A DNA stretch of 64,000 nucleotides from Vibrio sp. UBA2441 (GCA_002342685.1 DDQN01000092.1:110559-174558); one strand, 5' to 3'. Shown: positions 1 to 8,569, counted from the first letter of the stretch. Numbers and translations: made by a program. The notes: generated by a model not told the origin, from the sequence alone.

Positions 1-1461
1 AACTGCCATATCCGCGTTTTTAAATACCATGCCAGATGTTTGAGTCATCTCTTCTGACGCTGTCGCAACCAGATCGACCTCTTTAAACTGAGCTTCGCTG
101 CTTGTTCTTGTTTGCGCCGCCGCTTGTTTTGACTGAACGGTTGTTTCTGCTATTTGATTTGTATTAAGCACAACCTCGCTAATGATGCCCTGTAATTTTG
201 ACAAAAACTGATTGAAACCATTTGCTAACTGGCCAATTTCATCTTCACTGGTTACCTCTAGCCTTTGAGTTAAATCGCCTTCTCCTGAAGCAATGTCATG
301 TAAGCGAGCAACAACTTCCTTAATAGGTTTAACCAATGCTTTAGAAGCGATTGCTATGACAGACAATCCAGCCACAATCAGTAGCAGTCCCGACACAATT
401 TCTGACGAAACGCTCTTTTCTGTTCTCTCCGTGATCACTTTATCTAACAAATTTGCATCAGAAAGCACACTGTCCTTAGGCATTTCTAACAGTACGCCCC
501 AGCTTTTGTTAGCCATTTGAGCTTGAGAATAAACAACCAACCACTCCCCATCATCACTCCACGCCGTCTGAGTAGAGGTGCTTTTTAAGAATCGATCCAG
601 CGTTACCGAATCGATTCCAGAAGAATTAAACTGTTGTCCTATCTCTGCATTAGAGTCATCGCTCGCCACCAAGACTCCATCACCACTTAGAATAGAAACA
701 TGCCCTTTGGATTCAAATAACGTTTTATCAGTCATTAATGCAATATTCTTAAGTACATCTAACTTTAATACGATACCGATAAAACCTATCACCTGTTCTT
801 CTTTCAATAATGGTAGAGAAATAGACGTTGTTAATATACCTACACCTTCATATTCACTAAGCGAAGGCCTAGCGATACAACTAGATTGGGTACTTAACGG
901 GCATGAAAATCGTTCATTATTACTTTGGTCAGCAAGTATAGACTCACTAATAGTATTAGAGAGCGCGCCGCTCCCATCCATAGACATCGTCCATTGTGAT
1001 GCGTATCGTCCAACTTCATTCGAGCCAACATAATCAGCACCATGGTAGTTACTATCTTCACTGTCTAGTGCATCAGGTAAAAAAACCAGATAGGCACTTT
1101 GTATCGTTTCAAATCTTTCAACAGATAGCCGCAACATATCTTCTAATGATGTTCTCAAATCCTCACTAGGCGTAAAATTATCCTCTGCATTTTGCTGCAA
1201 AAACAATACAGTCTCACCTAACATTTCTGCTCGGTAAAAGGCTTCTTTAAGGTAATTATTAGCTTCCGTCGCATTGAGCTGGGACTGAGATTTCAGTAAT
1301 TGTTCAGATTTTGAAACAACTGAGTTAGTACTGTACTCTTTAATGATTTTTTGGTTTTCGTATCCGTTATAAACAGAAAACCCAATAAGCGAGAATGAGG
1401 TAAGAATTAGGCAAAGCCCAGATAGCAACGTAATCTTCCATTGCACTGAAAGAGAAAACAT
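1..1461 (-). CDS. Methyl-accepting chemotaxis protein, N-terminal part (cut by window edge)
   Basis: This gene runs off the left edge: the ATG is at 1461 and the frame stays open to base 1, giving 487 codons without a stop. The product starts with a hydrophobic segment at about residues 9-30. A large periplasmic part of about 300 residues of Cache type follows, then a second membrane segment and a HAMP domain with a GEGDLTQRL-type motif and EIGQLANGFNQF. The start of the cytoplasmic signalling coiled coil with methylation helices comes last; the conserved hairpin tip lies outside the window. It is a transmembrane chemoreceptor whose ligand cannot be read from sequence. It is divergent from xthA, with 291 bp between them for both promoters. 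Family assignment is firm. Confidence 0.9.
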   Translation of the reverse strand, partial: MFSLSVQWKITLLSGLCLILTSFSLIGFSVYNGYENQKIIKEYSTNSVVSKSEQLLKSQSQLNATEANNYLKEAFYRAEMLGETVLFLQQNAEDNFTPSEDLRTSLEDMLRLSVERFETIQSAYLVFLPDALDSEDSNYHGADYVGSNEVGRYASQWTMSMDGSGALSNTISESILADQSNNERFSCPLSTQSSCIARPSLSEYEGVGILTTSISLPLLKEEQVIGFIGIVLKLDVLKNIALMTDKTLFESKGHVSILSGDGVLVASDDSNAEIGQQFNSSGIDSVTLDRFLKSTSTQTAWSDDGEWLVVYSQAQMANKSWGVLLEMPKDSVLSDANLLDKVITERTEKSVSSEIVSGLLLIVAGLSVIAIASKALVKPIKEVVARLHDIASGEGDLTQRLEVTSEDEIGQLANGFNQFLSKLQGIISEVVLNTNQIAETTVQSKQAAAQTRTSSEAQFKEVDLVATASEEMTQTSGMVFKNADMAV

Positions 1462-1752
1462 AATAAATCCTTTTTATATTTATCGGCCATTCCAAGCCTA
1501 ATCACGTTATTTTAATGGTATTAGATACCTAATCAACATATTTCGCCTTAATTACCTAAGATTAAACAATAATATAATTATGAGCCAAATATATAATTAT
1601 CTATCAATAGCCAGATATTATTAGGTAATTGAAATCTGGAAAATTCTTCTCTTCTGTTTAAAAATTCTCAAATTACTCTGTATCATAAACGGCAACGTTA
1701 TGGGTTTTAGTGCTACTATAAATTCATACCAAAAACAGCTATAGAGAATAAA

Positions 1753-2559
1753 ATGAAAGTAATCAGCTTTAATATTAATGGCCTTCGTGCTCGACTCCAC
1801 CAGCTTCAAGCAATTATCGACAAACACCAACCAGATGTAATCGGATTACAAGAGATTAAAGTTCATAACGACGCGTTTCCCGTCGAAGCAGTGGAAGCAA
1901 TGGGCTATAAGGTCTATTTCCATGGGCAGAAAGCGCATTACGGTGTGGCTATGTTGTGCAAACAAGAACCAGCTCAGGTCCTCTATGGCTTTCCTACTGA
2001 TACGGAAGAGCATCAGAAACGTATGATTATGGCGACATTTGAGGACGAAAACGGAGAGAAAACTACGGTACTGAATGGTTACTTCCCTCAAGGTGATAAC
2101 GTAGAGCACGAGACAAAATTCCCGTATAAACAGCAGTTTTATGTAGATCTGATGACCTACCTGAACGATCATCATAACAACGATGAAAATCTTATCGTTA
2201 TGGGTGACATCAACATCAGTCCAATGGACACTGATATTGGTATTGGTGAACCGAACCGTAAACGCTGGTTAAAAACAGGGAAATGCTCATTCCAGCCAAT
2301 AGAACGTGAATGGCTAAAAACCTTAATTGACTGGGGATTTGAAGATACCTTCAGGAAGCTTCACCCTGAGGCAACGGAGCAATATTCTTGGTTCGATTAT
2401 CGTTCAAGAGGGTTTGATGATAACCGAGGCCTTCGGATTGATGTCGTGTTAGCTACGCCAGGTTTAGCCGCTAAATGTACTGAAGCAGGTATAGACTACG
2501 AGTTACGGGGTATTGAAAAGCCATCCGACCACGCCCCAATTTGGTCAGTTTTTGAATAA
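1753..2559 (+). CDS. xthA: Exodeoxyribonuclease III
   Basis: The product is the Mg-dependent AP endonuclease and 3'-5' exonuclease of base-excision repair, acting in the cytoplasm on abasic sites and blocked 3' ends. It has 268 residues, the same as the Escherichia coli enzyme, and the endonuclease/exonuclease/phosphatase fold is complete. Visible active-site elements are SFNINGLRAR with Asn7, LQE with Glu34, MGDINISP near residue 150, the WFDYRS loop, and SDHAPIW with the Asp/His pair near residues 259-260. Translation starts at an ATG behind a weak purine stretch. The gene stands alone and ends in a strong bidirectional terminator shared with artM. Confidence 0.97.
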   Translation: MKVISFNINGLRARLHQLQAIIDKHQPDVIGLQEIKVHNDAFPVEAVEAMGYKVYFHGQKAHYGVAMLCKQEPAQVLYGFPTDTEEHQKRMIMATFEDENGEKTTVLNGYFPQGDNVEHETKFPYKQQFYVDLMTYLNDHHNNDENLIVMGDINISPMDTDIGIGEPNRKRWLKTGKCSFQPIEREWLKTLIDWGFEDTFRKLHPEATEQYSWFDYRSRGFDDNRGLRIDVVLATPGLAAKCTEAGIDYELRGIEKPSDHAPIWSVFE

Positions 2560-2647
2560 TACCAGCTAGATAAGTTTTCAAGTTAACATGTATTCATGTA
2601 TTTGATTTCAAGAACTTATCAAGGAGTCATGTTCACTTAGGCAAGAT

Positions 2648-2678
2648 AAAAAAATCGGGCTAAACGCCCGATTTTTTA
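2648..2678. terminator. Bidirectional intrinsic terminator between xthA and artM
   Basis: A perfect 10-bp stem (AAAATCGGGC with GCCCGATTTT) has a 5-nt loop, with an A-run on one side and a T-run on the other. It can therefore stop transcription in both directions for the convergent xthA and artM genes. Confidence 0.9.
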
Positions 2679-2689
2679 TCACTATGAAA

Positions 2690-3367
2690 TTAAGATATGG
2701 GTCTTAAGTAAGCAAGAAACTTTTTCTCTGCTTTTTTGAAACACCATAGCATGATAAATGTTAGACACATATAGAACAAACCAGCAGTCACATATGACTC
2801 AAAAGGTGCGTAAAAACGTGAGTTAACCAATCTTGCTGCACCCGTTAAATCAATAATCGTAACAATACCAGCCACCGCCGAACCATGAAGCATAAATATA
2901 GCTTCATTACTATATGCAGGTAGAGCACGACGAAGTGCGCTCGGTAAAATGATGCGGCTGTATGTTTTCCATTGGCTCATACCATAGGCTTTCGCCGCTT
3001 CTACTTCACCTTTTGGCAATCCATTAATTGCTCCGCGAATTATTTCAGCTGTGTAGGCAGAAGTATTTAAAATAAACGCAATCAAGGCACAAAACCAAGC
3101 GTGTTCCCACAAAGTGCCTTTAACTGCAATAAACTGGTCCATACCATAATAGATAAGGTAAAGCTGAACGAGGAGAGGCGTGCCCCTGAAGAAATAGATA
3201 TAAGCCCAGGCTGGCAAGAAAATAAAATAGTTTCTTGCATTACGCGCAACACCTAGAGGGATAGCAATTGCAAGCCCTATGATTAACGACAACGAAACTA
3301 ACCAAACTGTCGTCCATAAGCCATCGAGATAAATAGGAAAGCTATCTACAATAATTGAAAAATCCAT
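2690..3367 (-). CDS. artM: Basic amino-acid ABC transporter permease (ArtM/HisM type)
   Basis: This is an inner-membrane permease of a polar amino-acid uptake system. Its 225 residues contain about five membrane segments. The EAA loop (GEVEAAKAYGMSQWKTY) contacts the ATPase, and a RGTPLLVQL motif is near residue 80. It reads closest to HisM/ArtM, so the substrate is probably arginine, lysine, ornithine or histidine. It is the last gene of artP - binding protein - artQ - artM and starts 2 bp after artQ, so the two permeases are translationally linked and form a heterodimer. The exact substrate is inferred. Confidence 0.88.
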   Translation of the reverse strand: MDFSIIVDSFPIYLDGLWTTVWLVSLSLIIGLAIAIPLGVARNARNYFIFLPAWAYIYFFRGTPLLVQLYLIYYGMDQFIAVKGTLWEHAWFCALIAFILNTSAYTAEIIRGAINGLPKGEVEAAKAYGMSQWKTYSRIILPSALRRALPAYSNEAIFMLHGSAVAGIVTIIDLTGAARLVNSRFYAPFESYVTAGLFYMCLTFIMLWCFKKAEKKFLAYLRPIS

Positions 3368-3369
3368 GC

Positions 3370-4122
3370 TTACCTCATATGAATGCTAAATTTACGCTCA
3401 AGCAGCTTCAAAAGTCCGGTTGATACGCTGGTAAAAAACAAGAATATGATGGAAATCGTCATATAAAAGGTAAATGGCATCTTGGTCGAGCCTGCAGCAA
3501 GAGAACCGACCCGAACCATATCTTCTAATCCTATAATAGAAACTAATGCTGTCGTCTTAAGTAGTACCAACCAGTTATTGCCAAAACCAGGTAGTGCATG
3601 ACGGATCATTTGTGGCAGTAAGATTCGCCTAAATGCGAGAACACCATTCATACCATAAGCTTTGGCCGCTTCTAATTCACCCTTATCAACCGCCATTATT
3701 GCACCACGGAATGTTTCAGCCATATAAGCACCAAAAATAAATCCAATGGTTAGTATTCCTGCAACAAAAGGACTTATGTCGACGTAATCAGGGAGATATT
3801 CAGTCCACTCATGAGCAGAATTGAACGAAGTCATCAACTCGTTAATCCACTCATTCATTGCATATAGACTATTGTTTAGCAGAATTTGTCCGCCAAAAAA
3901 GATTAACATCATCAGGACAAGATCGGGAATACCACGAATTATAGTGGTATATAACGTTGCTATGGCTCTCGCCCAGCGGTAAGGTGCCATTTTAGCCAAT
4001 GCACCAAGCATCCCAAGCGTCATTGCGAGCAAAAGGGATAGTAAAGCAACTTCAATTGTCAGTACGGCTCCCGAAAATATCGAAGCCCCATATCCTTTGA
4101 GATCAAACATGTAAACATCCAT
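3370..4122 (-). CDS. artQ: Basic amino-acid ABC transporter permease (ArtQ/HisQ type)
   Basis: This is the partner permease of ArtM, with 250 residues. Hydrophobic segments alternate with an EAA loop (GELEAAKAYGMNGVLAFRR), and LIRGIPDLVLM-type residues are typical of HisQ/ArtQ. An extra hydrophilic stretch of about 30 residues near positions 85-115 lengthens one periplasmic loop compared with enteric HisQ. An internal ATG at 4110 (MFDLKGYG) would suit the family start as well as the listed ATG at 4122. A 9-bp hairpin separates the gene from the upstream binding-protein gene and may hold its expression below that of the binding protein. Confidence 0.87.
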   Translation of the reverse strand: MDVYMFDLKGYGASIFSGAVLTIEVALLSLLLAMTLGMLGALAKMAPYRWARAIATLYTTIIRGIPDLVLMMLIFFGGQILLNNSLYAMNEWINELMTSFNSAHEWTEYLPDYVDISPFVAGILTIGFIFGAYMAETFRGAIMAVDKGELEAAKAYGMNGVLAFRRILLPQMIRHALPGFGNNWLVLLKTTALVSIIGLEDMVRVGSLAAGSTKMPFTFYMTISIIFLFFTSVSTGLLKLLERKFSIHMR

Positions 4123-4242
4123 TGTCAGCAGAACAGCTTAGCTGAAACTGTGCTCATTCAACATACGACTAAACGTAGAGATACACGTAAGTTACCTTGT
4201 ATCGTATCAGTCACCTGTTGAATGCCCACATTCTTGTAAGGA

Positions 4243-4266
4243 TGAGGTGACAAAGGCGTCACCTCA
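4243..4266 (-). other. Intercistronic stem-loop between binding-protein gene and artQ
   Basis: TGAGGTGAC pairs perfectly with GTCACCTCA across a 6-nt loop. It sits 12 bp after the binding-protein stop codon and 120 bp before artQ. No T-run follows, so mRNA stabilisation or partial termination is more likely than full termination. Confidence 0.6.
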
Positions 4267-4278
4267 AACTAAAGCGGT

Positions 4279-5055
4279 TTAATCGCCATATACATCATAG
4301 TTGAAGTATTTGTCTTGGATTTCTTTATATTGACCACTCGCACGAACAGCTAGAATGGCAGCATCCAATTTCTTAGTCAGGTCTTTATTCTGTTTGCGAA
4401 CAGCAATACCAAAACCATCACCGAACCATTTAGGATCAGTCAGAGCTGGGCCAACAAACTCATAGCCTTCTCCGCCAGCTTGATTTATTACACCTTCTTC
4501 AAGTGCAGATGCATCACCAAGAACAGCAACGATACGACCGTTGGCTAAATCCAAATAAGCTTCGTCAAAAGAGCCGTAACGAACGATCTCAACAGATTCG
4601 CCGTAATTATCAGTCAGATAACGGTCATGAGTTGTTGCACGTTGAACACCAATTTTTTTGCCTTTCAGGCCATCTTGAGTGAATTCAAGTGCAGCACCTT
4701 TCTTTGCAATAAATTTATTTGGAATAAGCGCGTATTTTCCAGTGAAATCTATCTTCTTTTTACGCTCTTCAGTGATAGACATTGCCGCAATAATTGCATC
4801 ATATTTACGCGCCAGTAGTGATGGAATAATTCCATCCCAATCTTGTGCAACAATTTTACATTTCACCTGCATTTCAGCACAAAGTGCATTAGCCATATCC
4901 ACATCAAAACCACTCAGTGATCCATCCGCTTCTGTTTTACTAAATGGAGGATAAGCTCCCTCAATTCCAAAACGTACTACTTTCCATTCCTTAGCTTGAG
5001 CTACGCCAGTTACTGCTGTTGCAGCTAATGTTGCTGCTAATAACCACTTTTTCAT
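4279..5055 (-). CDS. Periplasmic arginine/lysine/ornithine-type binding protein
   Basis: This is a secreted solute-binding protein of the polar amino-acid family, with 258 residues. A signal peptide covers residues 1-21 and ends in VAQA before KEW. The mature protein keeps the family pattern VRFGIEGAYPPFSK, SGFDVDMANALC, WDGIIPSLLARKYDAIIAAM, ITEERKKKIDFTGKY and a C-terminal YFNYDVYGD. It delivers substrate to ArtQM. The GAYPPF and SGFDVD segments match HisJ/ArgT/ArtJ-like proteins that bind cationic amino acids. It lies between artP (172 bp away) and artQ in one strand-consistent cluster. Confidence 0.9.
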   Translation of the reverse strand: MKKWLLAATLAATAVTGVAQAKEWKVVRFGIEGAYPPFSKTEADGSLSGFDVDMANALCAEMQVKCKIVAQDWDGIIPSLLARKYDAIIAAMSITEERKKKIDFTGKYALIPNKFIAKKGAALEFTQDGLKGKKIGVQRATTHDRYLTDNYGESVEIVRYGSFDEAYLDLANGRIVAVLGDASALEEGVINQAGGEGYEFVGPALTDPKWFGDGFGIAVRKQNKDLTKKLDAAILAVRASGQYKEIQDKYFNYDVYGD

Positions 5056-5130
5056 TTCCCTACTCCTGTGATTGAAACCTGTCTGTCTGAATTATTCGGT
5101 TTATCTAGACGAAGAAACCATTTTTATTGT

Positions 5131-5159
5131 TTGCACAGATTTAACGGTAACCTGTGCAA
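5131..5159. repeat. Inverted repeat in artP to binding-protein gap
   Basis: TTGCACAG and CTGTGCAA form a perfect 8-bp inverted repeat with a 13-nt spacer in the 171-bp gap between artP and the binding-protein gene. It could act as an RNA processing or partial termination hairpin, or as an operator; the sequence does not decide between these. Confidence 0.45.
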
Positions 5160-5226
5160 TATATCTAAAGATCAATAATACAAACTATATTGTTTGTCTA
5201 AATCAATTCTTTAGTAAATCGTATTT

Positions 5227-5997
5227 TTAGTAGATCGAAGAGATAAATTGCTGCAACCGCTCCGACTCTGGGTTTGTGAACAGCTTATCTGGATGCCCTT
5301 CTTCTTCGACCAACCCCTGATGCAAAAACATTACATGGTTAGACACATCACGAGCGAACGACATTTCGTGAGTAACCACTAACATTGTTCTGCCTTCTTC
5401 AGCAAGGTCTCGCATTACGCCTAACACTTCACCCACAAGTTCTGGGTCAAGAGCAGAAGTCGGTTCATCAAATAACATGACTTCAGGATCTACTGCCAAA
5501 GCTCTCGCAATTGCAGCGCGCTGCTGTTGCCCACCAGAAAGGTGGCCGGGGTAGTAATCTTTTCTCTCGTATAAACCAACCTTTTTCAACAATACTTCGG
5601 CGTTTTCAATTGCCTGAGCCTTAGGAACACCTAATACGTGAACAGGAGCTTCTATGACATTTTCCAGTACGGTTAAATGAGACCAAAGGTTGAATCCCTG
5701 AAAAACCATAGCTAAGCGCGAACGAATTCTCTGAACCTGCTTTTCGTTTGCCGGTACAGATTCACCTTGCCTATTATTCTTCATTTGGATTAGTTCGCCA
5801 TTAACCCATATTTCACCTGCGGTAGGTGTTTCTAACAAGTTAATACAACGTAAGAAGGTACTTTTACCAGAACCGGATGAACCAATAATGGAGACAACCT
5901 CTCCTTTATGTGCTTTAAGAGAAATCCCCTTCAACACTTCATTTTGGCCAAACGTCTTATGTAAATCGATGATTTCTAGCGCCTCTACATCACTCAT
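5227..5997 (-). CDS. artP: Basic amino-acid ABC transporter ATP-binding protein (ArtP/HisP type)
   Basis: This is the cytoplasmic ATPase that powers ArtQM. In its 256 residues the Walker A is GSSGSGKST near residue 38-46, the Q-loop is VFQGFNLW, the signature is LSGGQQQR, the Walker B is VMLFDEPTSALDPE, and the switch histidine is in VVTHEM. The HisP-like insertion around residues 70-85 is present. It is the first gene of the transporter cluster and starts downstream of an ArgR-like box at 6124-6137. Together these suggest an arginine-repressed uptake system. Confidence 0.92.
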   Translation of the reverse strand: MSDVEALEIIDLHKTFGQNEVLKGISLKAHKGEVVSIIGSSGSGKSTFLRCINLLETPTAGEIWVNGELIQMKNNRQGESVPANEKQVQRIRSRLAMVFQGFNLWSHLTVLENVIEAPVHVLGVPKAQAIENAEVLLKKVGLYERKDYYPGHLSGGQQQRAAIARALAVDPEVMLFDEPTSALDPELVGEVLGVMRDLAEEGRTMLVVTHEMSFARDVSNHVMFLHQGLVEEEGHPDKLFTNPESERLQQFISSIY

Positions 5998-6123
5998 GCG
6001 CTACTGCTCCCTGTACTTTTTATGAGGTAATCCGACCTCGAATCTGCAATACAAACTAGCATACTTAACTCAAAAAGCAACAAATTATTAACTATCAGAT
6101 ACGGATTATACAAGCAATACTAC

Positions 6124-6137
6124 TGCATTTTTATTCA
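6124..6137. promoter_or_regulatory. ArgR-box-like operator upstream of artP
   Basis: TGCAT-TTTT-ATTCA matches the 14-bp core of the gammaproteobacterial ARG box (TGAAT-4-ATTCA) at all but one base. It lies 127 bp upstream of the artP start. A second properly spaced box was not convincing, so this is a single-box prediction. Confidence 0.5.
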
Positions 6138-6587
6138 CAAACAGACTATAAAACCACCAACATAGGAATAAAACACCACTAATAGTGAAAGTGACCCAAT
6201 TAAACTGGTAACAAATTTATTACATTAATCTACTGTTTTTCGATATTGCGACATATATTCCTGCCGATAAACTTATTGATGACACCAATAAACTATTATT
6301 TCCCTTGCCGACAGAATTAACACGCAAAATCCTGCTTGATATCGACGATTCCATGATCAATTTCGAGACTCTTGTCACTATTGTCGACAGGCGTAAATCA
6401 TGATCAAGTTAACAACTCTTCGCAACAGTTGCTCACTTTAACTTCTTTAACTGACTAAGATCATATAAATGGCTATCAAAGAACTGTACTCGTGCCAGCT
6501 GGCTACTGAAAGACAGTTACAAAACATTGTAAAAGAGCAGTTATAGCGCTTTGATTTGCGTAGTTTTCTTTCACAGTTTTTCATAAA

Positions 6588-6601
6588 GTGATCGAGATCA
6601 A
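6588..6601. promoter_or_regulatory. FNR-box-like site upstream of the DUF3360 gene
   Basis: GTGAT-CGAG-ATCAA differs from the FNR consensus TTGAT-4-ATCAA at one base. It lies about 200 bp before the DUF3360 start codon, in a strand context that points to anaerobic activation together with the neighbouring pflB gene. Confidence 0.6.
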
Positions 6602-6803
6602 TCACCTAATGCAGGTTGCTTGATAGACTTGCCGTTCAAATAATTAGACAAAGTTTATAAAAAAATTTAAGTCTTTTAATTTTACACATAAACAGGATTT
6701 GTGTGTTTTAGCGTAGGGTGACTACCGAGTCGACGATGAGCCGGCCAATCAATCATCATTACTATCAGAATAATTCAAATTACCAACATTTAATGAGGAA
6801 TCT

Positions 6804-8351
6804 ATGTCAGACGTAGTCAACAAAGACCACTCAGAAATCGACGAAAAAAGCTACTCTGAGCTACACCGTCCTTCTTCTGAGTTCTCTAGCCGTTCTGAAT
6901 ACCTAGACCACGAACTTCAAATCATGAAACCACGTCGCTTTGGCATTAACCTGCCTGGTCGTGACTTCCGTTTCGAGCTTGAAGATTTCGTACCTGCTAT
7001 CGCCGGTACCATCGGTATCATCGCGATGTACTCTGCCGTAATGATGGCTTGGGCCGCTGGCCTGACTGAAAAGTGGGATCACGTTAATCTGGACGTAGCA
7101 TGGGCAATTGAAGTATCTCGTGTCGAAATGCTTATCCCTGCGCTTCTATTCTGTGTTCTGGCATCTGGTTTTATTAACCCAAGGGCAAACCTCGCAGGTA
7201 ACCACGGCCCGATGATCCCGATGATCTTCGTTATCGCCATGGCAGGTGCTCACCCTCTAGCATTAGCCATCCTGATTGGTGTATTTGGTCTTATACTCAG
7301 CGCCGTTAAAGGTGGCTCCCGGCTGGTAAACCTAACCAGTGAAGGTGTTGCAGGTGGCTTGCTGGTATTCCTTGGTTTCACAGGCTCAATGAGTCAAATA
7401 AACTCATTAATCAGTTGGGCCAATGGCCTTAGCAGCGAAGCTGAAGGTGTGGTTGCCGGTGATATGGGTTATGTAGCTCTGATTGTCCTTGGCATCACAG
7501 TAGTAACTTACGCAATTCTAGCTAAGTTAGGCAAGCGTTGGCTGGCAATTCCTCTTTGTGCTGTTACTGGTTTTGTTGTAGCTATGGTATCAGGTGCAGG
7601 TTTCGATCTTGTATTTACAACGGAACCAGGTCTGCCAAACCTTAATCCAGTTTACTGGTGGGGTTCAACTCAGACAGGCTGGCAGCTAGGTCTACCAAAC
7701 CTTGAGCATTTTATCGCTTCATTACCTTTTGCTATTTTGGCTGTTGCTATGTGGTCTCCTGACTTCCTTGGTCACCGTATCTTCCAAGAACTTAACTACC
7801 CTAAACGTACCGAAAAAGTACTTATGGATGTTGATGACACTATGACCATGTGCTCTATCAGACAGATGGTCGGTACTGCTGTTGGTGGTGGTAACATCAC
7901 TTCTAGTTGGGGAACTTATATGATTCCTGCAGCAATCGCCAAGCGCCCTATTCCCGGCGGTGCAATTCTACTGGGTTCTCTTGTTATTATTATCGCTATC
8001 ATTGGCTACCCAATGGACGCAGCTGTATGGCCTCCGGTAATGCGTATTGCCCTGCTGGTTGGTGTTGCACTGCCACTTCTTGAAGCTGGTATGCAGATGA
8101 TTAAAGACGCAAAAGACTCACAGTCTGCTGGTATCTGCGTATTTGCAGCTATGGTAACTAACCCTGTTCTGGCGTGGGCACTCACCATGCTGTTAGATAA
8201 TAACGGCTTGATTGGTAACAAAGAACGCCCTCAAAAACTAAGCAAACTAGACCGTATTATTATCCCTAGTGTTGTTTTAGTTATCTGTCTGGCGGCAATG
8301 TTGGCAGTAGGTATGCTAGAAAGCCAGTTTGGTATTCCAGCATTGCTTTAA
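6804..8351 (+). CDS. DUF3360 family multi-spanning membrane protein
   Basis: The product is a 515-residue inner-membrane protein. A hydrophilic N-terminus of about 65 residues precedes roughly 12-14 hydrophobic segments. From memory this matches the DUF3360 family found beside pflB in vibrios, whose layout resembles SulP-like or NCS2-like transporters; the substrate is unknown. The ATG follows a good ribosome site (TGAGGA, 5 nt spacing). The FNR-like site upstream and pflB downstream suggest a role in anaerobic metabolism, perhaps movement of an organic anion; that is inference. The gene ends in a strong terminator, so it is not simply cotranscribed with pflB. Confidence 0.8.
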   Translation: MSDVVNKDHSEIDEKSYSELHRPSSEFSSRSEYLDHELQIMKPRRFGINLPGRDFRFELEDFVPAIAGTIGIIAMYSAVMMAWAAGLTEKWDHVNLDVAWAIEVSRVEMLIPALLFCVLASGFINPRANLAGNHGPMIPMIFVIAMAGAHPLALAILIGVFGLILSAVKGGSRLVNLTSEGVAGGLLVFLGFTGSMSQINSLISWANGLSSEAEGVVAGDMGYVALIVLGITVVTYAILAKLGKRWLAIPLCAVTGFVVAMVSGAGFDLVFTTEPGLPNLNPVYWWGSTQTGWQLGLPNLEHFIASLPFAILAVAMWSPDFLGHRIFQELNYPKRTEKVLMDVDDTMTMCSIRQMVGTAVGGGNITSSWGTYMIPAAIAKRPIPGGAILLGSLVIIIAIIGYPMDAAVWPPVMRIALLVGVALPLLEAGMQMIKDAKDSQSAGICVFAAMVTNPVLAWALTMLLDNNGLIGNKERPQKLSKLDRIIIPSVVLVICLAAMLAVGMLESQFGIPALL

Positions 8352-8358
8352 TCAGTTC

Positions 8359-8398
8359 AAAATGTGGGCAGCAGCAAGTTGCCCACATTTTTTGTATA
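8359..8398 (+). terminator. Intrinsic terminator after the DUF3360 gene
   Basis: A 12-bp perfect stem, AAAATGTGGGCA with TGCCCACATTTT, has a 9-nt loop and is followed by T-rich sequence. It begins 8 bp after the stop codon. Confidence 0.9.
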
Positions 8399-8455
8399 TT
8401 TTTTTTAATTTTTACAATATAATTTGAATCACACTTTGAATTGGCAATCTTAGTT

Positions 8456-8501
8456 ACAATATCTATGGTTAAATGATTAAGAATTTAGTCATAGATATTG
8501 T
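8456..8501 (+). other. Long AT-rich stem-loop in the pflB leader
   Basis: ACAATATCTATGGTTAAAT (8456-8474) pairs with ATTTAGTCATAGATATTGT (8483-8501). There are 17 Watson-Crick pairs and two G-U wobbles, which would be stable in RNA, around an 8-nt loop. It lies 90 bp before pflB and after the DUF3360 terminator. Its function is not known; it may be an RNA processing or protection element or a protein-binding palindrome. Confidence 0.65.
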
Positions 8502-8516
8502 TATTAATTAAAGAGT

Positions 8517-8569
8517 GTACTGCGTGTTTCGGCACTAGCTTGTAATAGCGAAAACAGTACGTAATTTTT
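8517..8569 (+). other. Second hairpin in the pflB leader, followed by T-run
   Basis: GTACTG (8517-8522) pairs with CAGTAC (8555-8560), and TTTCG (8527-8531) pairs with CGAAA (8549-8553), leaving an internal loop. ATTTTTC follows at 8564-8570. The shape resembles a weak terminator or attenuator 20 bp before the pflB start. Confidence 0.45.

Larger units (their letters stand above)
5998..6803. other. 806-bp intergenic region between artP and the DUF3360 gene
   Basis: No complete gene is seen here. The region holds divergent promoters, the ArgR-like box near 6130 and an FNR-like box at 6588-6601. An open reading stretch at 6212-6403 lacks an early start codon. The last 200 bp form a long leader or promoter for the DUF3360 gene. 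Confidence 0.7.

Noticed and set aside
2569..2620. Long imperfect inverted repeat after xthA (GATAAGTT with AACTTATC)
   Set aside because: Only the outer 8 bp pair well and the interior does not continue; the real terminator is the stem at 2648-2678.
5180..5197. ACAAAC-6-GTTTGT inverted repeat after artP as a terminator
   Set aside because: The 6-bp AT-rich stem is weak and has no T-run.
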